Source of the DNA: Bdellovibrionaceae bacterium UBA6776
GTDB taxonomy: Bacteria; Bdellovibrionota; Bdellovibrionia; Bdellovibrionales; UBA1609
DNA length: 9,549 nucleotides
Assembly: GCA_002453155.1 (NCBI GenBank)
Contig: DKGG01000014.1
Coordinates: 1,385 to 10,933, forward strand
Direction: 5' to 3'
In this document: positions 6,260 through 9,549 of the stretch, one piece after another
Layout: each line of letters begins with the position of its first letter
Numbering within the stretch: the first letter of the stretch is position 1
Made by a program: the position numbers and the translations under genes
The notes under the pieces: model-generated
The model's input: only the letters and a program-made list of their open reading frames with translations
What the model was told of the DNA's origin: nothing
Database searches by the model: none

Positions 6260-7267
6260 TTACGGGTTCCACAGGCCACTGTCTTTGGGCAAACAGCTCT
6301 TGGCATCCGACACCTTGTCTTTTTCAAAGAAAGTCCATGCCACCATAGAGGCATCTTTCTTATCAAAAATCACCTGGTCTAAGTTGAGTGGCCCTCGATC
6401 AAAAACCAATTTCCAACCCATAAACATCAACCCATGGGGCTTTTGAGTCCCCGCTTTGTCTTTTAAGGATGCCACCAAAAACTCTTGGTCCAAATCAAAG
6501 TGTTCCAGTTGCAAAAGCCCTCTGGAAAAGGTCTGGACCAAAAAATCCCGAAGTGAAGCTCCCTTTTTCACAAACCGACAAATGTAAGAGCGCACCCTTT
6601 CATCATTGTCACTGTCCCCTTCGGTGACATTCACTGCCAAACTTTCACCACTGTTCTTTGTCCGTTTCGAAAGTTCCAGCTCACAAGCTTTCAGCTCGGA
6701 ATTTAAATAGTCCCTTCGAAACTTCACAATCATCAAAGTGGCTTGAAATTCTTTGGCACCCACATCACTGTCCGAAAGCCATTTTTCAGACAAACGATCT
6801 CCAGGCTCGTCCCAAAAAAGCTCACCCGTTCCCCCGTAAGCTTTTGAATTCAATTTCATTCGACAGGCTTTCAGATCCCCATAAAGGCCTAAGGTCTTTA
6901 ATTTGGGATCACCCAAAGACTCGCGCTCCACAGATTCGATCTGCTCTTTCAGCTGTTTTTTGTCTTCAGAAAGGGGAGCCCCGCTCGAAGCCTTTTTCAC
7001 ATTGTCTGAAGTCTCTTGACCGTCTCCATCTTCATCCCCGCTTTCTTCCGCATGAATCGCATCCGCTGGCTCTGCGGGCTCTAAAATGCCATTCTCAGAA
7101 GCCGTGTCTTCATCCTTTTCAGAAGCCGCTGTTCCTTCGTTGGCCGCCATCTGGTCCAATTGAGCCTCCTCGGTGGAGGCGCCTTGAGTCCCACCGCTGG
7201 AGGCGCAAGAAGAAAGGAGTATCGCAAATGGAATCAACAGGAACGGACGAAGAATCGATGAAGTCAT
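6260..7267 (-). CDS. Lipoprotein with a long acidic linker, function unknown
   Basis: The 335-residue protein starts with a hydrophobic signal and the lipobox LSSC (Cys21), so it should be lipidated by signal peptidase II. The residue after Cys is Ala, not Asp, which favours the outer membrane. Residues about 30-105 form a low-complexity, Asp/Glu-rich linker (for example GDEDGDGQE). The globular part from about 105 holds four cysteines (135, 195, 230, 325), two in a repeated LKAC motif (DLKACRMKL, ELKACELEL); disulfides are possible in the periplasm. I recognise no family. The frame stays open to an ATG at 7339, but that start would place 24 residues before the signal and inside the terminator of the gene upstream. 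The ATG at 7267 gives a normal signal and follows a good promoter, so I chose it. Confidence 0.75.
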   Translation of the reverse strand: MTSSILRPFLLIPFAILLSSCASSGGTQGASTEEAQLDQMAANEGTAASEKDEDTASENGILEPAEPADAIHAEESGDEDGDGQETSDNVKKASSGAPLSEDKKQLKEQIESVERESLGDPKLKTLGLYGDLKACRMKLNSKAYGGTGELFWDEPGDRLSEKWLSDSDVGAKEFQATLMIVKFRRDYLNSELKACELELSKRTKNSGESLAVNVTEGDSDNDERVRSYICRFVKKGASLRDFLVQTFSRGLLQLEHFDLDQEFLVASLKDKAGTQKPHGLMFMGWKLVFDRGPLNLDQVIFDKKDASMVAWTFFEKDKVSDAKSCLPKDSGLWNP

Positions 7268-7274
7268 AGACAAG

Positions 7275-7303
7275 ATTGTAGGGAAAAGAACAGAACTTGG
7301 AAA
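7275..7303 (-). promoter_or_regulatory. Promoter of the lipoprotein gene, probably leaderless
   Basis: On the minus strand TTTCCA (7303-7298, four of six bases of the -35 consensus) is followed after exactly 17 bases by TACAAT (7280-7275, five of six of the -10). Seven bases then separate the -10 from the A of the ATG at 7267, so transcription would start at or next to the start codon. This agrees with the lack of a Shine-Dalgarno sequence. It also lies directly behind the terminator of the upstream gene, as expected for a separate unit. Confidence 0.5.
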
Positions 7304-7304
7304 T

Positions 7305-7336
7305 AAAAAAAGGCAGCCTCGAAGGACTGCCTTTTT
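7305..7336 (-). terminator. Rho-independent terminator of the beta-barrel gene
   Basis: On the minus strand a perfect 10-bp stem (AAAAAGGCAG with CTGCCTTTTT) closes a short loop around TTCG and runs straight into seven T. It begins 21 bases after the stop codon of the beta-barrel gene. The A-rich left side also makes T's on the plus strand, but no rightward gene ends here. Confidence 0.9.
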
Positions 7337-7357
7337 CATTGCTTGTTTCTAATGCAA

Positions 7358-8347
7358 TTAGAACAAGTTGATGGTTGCAGAAAGCGCAACGTTTGTGCGG
7401 TCTGCACGGATGTCTTCAGGAATAAACTGAACGTTTGGATACAAGTAGAAGTTTCTACCCATAGAAATCCCAAGACCTACAGATTGATAGATCACGTTCT
7501 TCTCGAAGGTCATTGCGTTGCTCTCAGAGCGAATGTGCTCGTAAACCCATACACCCGAAATGGTTCTCAAGTTGAATGTGTCGTTGATCACATACTCAAG
7601 GAAAGGGTACGCGCCAAAAGAGTAATCCGAAGTAATGTCTTCATAGTCGTAAGGATTGCCTTTTTTGTCATTTTTGTAAAATCCAGTTTTGTTGTAAAAA
7701 GTATTTCCAACTGCAACCAGCAAACCTACTCCGAGACCTGTAGAACCGATGTCATAAATGTTGTTTTGAGAAATTCCCAAATTTGCAACATAGCCTTCAT
7801 CCAGTCGGTTTGAGTTTGTGTATGCTGTCACATCTGCACTAAGCACTGACTGAACTCCGCTCCAGCTGTAAACTTTATTGAAAGAAAGGTAAGGGTTGGA
7901 GGCATCCACGCGGTCGCCATTGTAGTCTTCAACTCCATCTGTTTCCAAAGGAGCGATCCATCGAATGCCAATCCCCGCAGACAAACTTTCTGTAGGAGTC
8001 ATTCTGTAACGTCCACTTACGTTTGCTGATGCAAGAGCTTTCGCAGTGGCAGCCGTTCCTTGAGTGATGTTCGGACGTTCTTCAGCCAAAGGCTTTTCAA
8101 CTGTTCCACCTGAGTATCCAAGACTTGTTGAAAACGAGTATTTGGATTTTGACCCAGCTTCCGCACGCATTTTTTTGTTAGTGATCACGTCATCCATGTC
8201 ACCTTCACCTGGAACGGTATTTGTCGTTCCGGCAGCGTCTTCAATTGTCATTGAAGATTCAGCACCTTCTTCTGTCTCTTGAGCGTAGCCCTGAGTACCC
8301 AGCAAAAGAACTGCGGCCATGAGGCTTAACATTTTTAGATTCTTCAT
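7358..8347 (-). CDS. Outer-membrane beta-barrel protein, function unknown
   Basis: The 329-residue precursor has a textbook signal peptide (MKNLKMLSLMAAVLLLGTQG) with a likely cut after Ala22 (GYA-QE). About 45 residues of acidic, flexible sequence follow. From about residue 68 on, alternating polar and hydrophobic strands rich in Tyr, Gly, Ser and Asn alternate with charged turns, for example around 121-131, 168-178 and 204-217. The chain ends in ALSATINLF, with the terminal Phe that the BAM machinery recognises. There is no cysteine, as usual for outer-membrane barrels. Its transported substrate, if any, cannot be told; it may be a porin-like or structural barrel. A strong ribosome site (GGGGAG, 8359-8354) precedes the ATG by six bases, a consensus-like promoter lies upstream and a strong terminator follows, pointing to a well-expressed single-gene unit. 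Confidence 0.85.
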   Translation of the reverse strand: MKNLKMLSLMAAVLLLGTQGYAQETEEGAESSMTIEDAAGTTNTVPGEGDMDDVITNKKMRAEAGSKSKYSFSTSLGYSGGTVEKPLAEERPNITQGTAATAKALASANVSGRYRMTPTESLSAGIGIRWIAPLETDGVEDYNGDRVDASNPYLSFNKVYSWSGVQSVLSADVTAYTNSNRLDEGYVANLGISQNNIYDIGSTGLGVGLLVAVGNTFYNKTGFYKNDKKGNPYDYEDITSDYSFGAYPFLEYVINDTFNLRTISGVWVYEHIRSESNAMTFEKNVIYQSVGLGISMGRNFYLYPNVQFIPEDIRADRTNVALSATINLF

Positions 8348-8391
8348 TCGACTCTCCCCTTTTGTAAGGTTTATTTCCTTAGTTACGCCCC

Positions 8392-8403
8392 CAAATGCAT
8401 TTG
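8392..8403. promoter_or_regulatory. Perfect 12-bp palindrome in the barrel-gene leader
   Basis: CAAATGCATTTG reads the same on both strands. It lies roughly 12-24 bases downstream of the predicted transcription start of the beta-barrel gene, where a repressor could block elongation. It may equally be chance, as AT-rich 12-mers of this kind are not very rare. Confidence 0.35.
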
Positions 8404-8416
8404 ACCCTGGGGATAA

Positions 8417-8437
8417 AGACTCTTATGCACTGAGTCT
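8417..8437. promoter_or_regulatory. Inverted repeat over the -10 of the barrel gene, candidate operator
   Basis: AGACTC (8417-8422) and GAGTCT (8432-8437) are exact inverted copies with nine bases between them, 21 bp in all. The element covers the -10 of the beta-barrel promoter, the usual place for a dimeric repressor site. No regulator gene is visible in the window. Confidence 0.4.
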
Positions 8438-8451
8438 CAGCCTTTGGTCAA
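8422..8451 (-). promoter_or_regulatory. Sigma-70-like promoter of the beta-barrel gene
   Basis: On the minus strand TTGACC (8451-8446, five of six bases of the -35) is followed after 18 bases by CATAAG (8427-8422, four of six of the -10). The start point would be near 8415 and the leader about 68 bases long, ending in a strong ribosome site. The -10 overlaps an inverted repeat. Confidence 0.5.
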
Positions 8452-8487
8452 GGAATGGTTGGAAGGCGGTCAATATGGAAGAAGGTA

Positions 8488-8537
8488 AGTGCCTAAATTT
8501 GCTTCACTTGTGAAACAAGTTCGCGAAATCAGGCACT
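8488..8537. repeat. Imperfect 50-base inverted repeat between two leftward genes
   Basis: AGTGCCT (8488-8494) pairs exactly with AGGCACT (8531-8537). Inside, a few further pairs form (TT at 8498-8499 with AA at 8526-8527, GC with GC at 8501-8502 and 8523-8524). A perfect 5-bp stem at the tip (ACTTG 8506-8510, CAAGT 8516-8520) closes the loop TGAAA. It lies 36 bases past the stop of the leftward gene at 8573 and upstream of the barrel promoter. No U-tract follows, so it could be a processing or mRNA-stability element, a factor-dependent terminator, or a dispersed palindrome. Confidence 0.5.
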
Positions 8538-8572
8538 AAATCCGAGTAATTTTGTTGTGCGGTGAATAATTT

Positions 8573-9340
8573 TTACAAGCCCACAGAAGCTGAAAGAACC
8601 ACCGAAGAACCTCCGGTATGCTTCTGCAGAGACTGCTCCACTTGAGAGGTGTACATCTCACTGCCTTCAAGCCACAAACCATCTTGAAAAACTTGAACTT
8701 GATAAGCTTCGCCGGGATTTAAAGGAGCTTTGTAAAAGGACACCACCACAGACTCGCCTTGAACTTGAGCCACCACCATGGAAGTCCCACCACTGACGTG
8801 ATGAATGCGATAAACAATTTGATCAAAGCCAGAGGCCACACTGAAGTTTTCGGAACGCAAGGTTTCTCGCTCATAGGCTTTTACCGGCTGAGATAAAATT
8901 TCGTCCAAACTTCCATAGGAAGAAAGATTTGAAAACACGCTCCAAAGAGCCAATTTGTCCACAGACAAAGAATGAACCAATTGCTTCACTGGTCCTGGAA
9001 AATCTTTGTTTAAAAGGTCTTCAAGACTTGCTACTTCTTTACTCTCTTCTTGAGAGGGCAAGGCTTTGGCAAGAATCTTTTCTCCCCGTCCTTCGCGGGA
9101 CTCTTTGATGCTTTCTTTTAAAAGTTGATCGGGATCTTCTTTGGATTTTTGCGCATGCATTTCGATTTTTGTTTGCGGAGAAAAAAGGTTGGGGATTTGT
9201 TCAATGGCAATGGACATGGCGCCAATGAGAATGGCCAAGTGAAGTGAAACGCGGTGAAAGGCCCTCCTGGCCTTTTCCCCGGCAACGATCTTTGGAATCA
9301 ATTTCGATGGTTTCACTTTAGAAAAAATCCTTTCTTTCAC
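8573..9340 (-). CDS. Membrane-anchored protein of unknown function
   Basis: The 255-residue protein starts with a basic segment (Lys/Arg-rich, 1-30) followed by one hydrophobic helix at about 32-53 (HLAILIGAMSIAIEQIPNLF). It is therefore most likely a single-pass inner-membrane protein with the N-terminus inside and the bulk in the periplasm. Residues 58-105 are charged, rich in Lys, Glu and Ser and probably helical or disordered; the rest (about 105-255) is mixed, with a beta-rich C-terminal part from about 170. I recognise no family. A stop codon lies three codons upstream of the GTG at 9340, so that is the earliest start. A GAGGAG lies about 17 bases upstream of it, rather far, and a second GTG at 9316 follows an AGGA by 11 bases, so the exact start is uncertain. 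Confidence 0.65.
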   Translation of the reverse strand: MKERIFSKVKPSKLIPKIVAGEKARRAFHRVSLHLAILIGAMSIAIEQIPNLFSPQTKIEMHAQKSKEDPDQLLKESIKESREGRGEKILAKALPSQEESKEVASLEDLLNKDFPGPVKQLVHSLSVDKLALWSVFSNLSSYGSLDEILSQPVKAYERETLRSENFSVASGFDQIVYRIHHVSGGTSMVVAQVQGESVVVSFYKAPLNPGEAYQVQVFQDGLWLEGSEMYTSQVEQSLQKHTGGSSVVLSASVGL

Positions 9341-9369
9341 TTGGTCTTAGAAACGGCTCCTCTTGAACC

Positions 9370-9399
9370 GCCTCTGTGACCGAGGCCCAATCATTGGGC
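9370..9399. promoter_or_regulatory. Two overlapping palindromes in a divergent gap, candidate operator
   Basis: GCCCAAT (9385-9391), a central C and ATTGGGC (9393-9399) form a perfect 15-bp palindrome. Overlapping it by two bases is a second repeat, GCCTC (9370-9374) with GAGGC (9382-9386). Both lie between the leftward gene starting at 9340 and a possible rightward gene starting at 9492. A -10-like CATAAT (9443-9438, minus strand, five of six) would put the palindromes into the leader of the leftward gene. Confidence 0.45.
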
Positions 9400-9491
9400 A
9401 ATGAAAGACAAATCCACAATCCATTCCACCTTGAAAAATTATGTAACACTTTGAAATCATTGACTTTGTAGGAATTTCCAAGCCCGTGACC

Positions 9492-9549
9492 ATGAAAGGA
9501 CGAAAATATCAGTGCCGCAAAAAGGTACCTGCTTCCTTTTCCGATATGC
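9492..9549 (+). CDS. Possible 5' end of a rightward gene, cut by the window
   Basis: From the ATG at 9492 the frame is open for 19 codons to the window edge (MKGRKYQCRKKVPASFSDM). The basic N-terminus gives no clue to function. A GTG two codons upstream (9486) is an alternative start. The nearest Shine-Dalgarno-like AGGA (9470-9473) is too far (18 bases) to help. The call rests on the divergent layout and the regulatory-looking gap more than on the sequence itself. Confidence 0.25.
   Translation, partial: MKGRKYQCRKKVPASFSDM

Noticed and set aside
6658..7269. Rightward 203-codon open frame
   Set aside because: It lies wholly antisense to the lipoprotein gene; its Pro/His/Arg/Ser-rich product is typical of a shadow frame, and it has no family resemblance.
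7343..7813. Rightward 156-codon open frame
   Set aside because: It is antisense to the barrel gene, which has a signal peptide, barrel pattern, promoter, ribosome site and terminator. The frame has none of these.

Overview
The window reads as a compact stretch of a Gram-negative chromosome. Two adjacent leftward genes encode a lipoprotein with a lipobox and an outer-membrane beta-barrel protein that ends in Phe. Leftward and rightward units alternate and the genes are tightly packed. A predatory or environmental Bdellovibrionota-like (former delta-proteobacterial) bacterium would fit the gene content and coding style. That is an inference; there is no rRNA or other marker beyond hisS to fix it.

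Layout. Bases 1-697 hold no convincing gene; they contain two clear inverted repeats and a short tandem repeat. A leftward SRPBCC/START-like gene (698-1141) is divergent from a rightward three-gene operon (1216-4342). The operon encodes an arginase/formimidoylglutamase-family hydrolase, a PLP-dependent threonine aldolase-type lyase and tryptophan 2,3-dioxygenase. Its genes are chained by 4-bp overlaps (GTGA, ATGA), so translational coupling is likely. Kynurenine formamidase (kynB, leftward) converges on the dioxygenase and the two 3' ends overlap by 22 bp. KynB is divergent from hisS (5000-6247), with only 37 bp between them.

Right part. HisS converges on a leftward lipoprotein with a long acidic linker. 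Upstream of that lies a leftward beta-barrel gene with its own promoter, a strong Shine-Dalgarno sequence and an intrinsic terminator. Next is a leftward gene for a membrane-anchored protein of unknown function. At the right edge a possible rightward gene begins (9492 to the end), divergent from it; the gap between them holds a perfect 15-bp palindrome.

How the genes work together. The dioxygenase and KynB together convert tryptophan to N-formylkynurenine and then to kynurenine plus formate. No canonical kynureninase is seen. The two other operon members fit general amino-acid catabolism: the arginase-family hydrolase would release glutamate from formiminoglutamate, and the aldolase would release glycine from threonine. 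It is open whether either has been recruited to the kynurenine branch. The dioxygenase is the long type and resembles animal TDO more than the short Xanthomonas-type enzyme. I found no CRISPR array, insertion sequence, tRNA, rRNA or defence system. The most interesting parts are the amino-acid catabolism module, the promoter palindromes of the beta-barrel gene, and the lipoprotein start next to a terminator.
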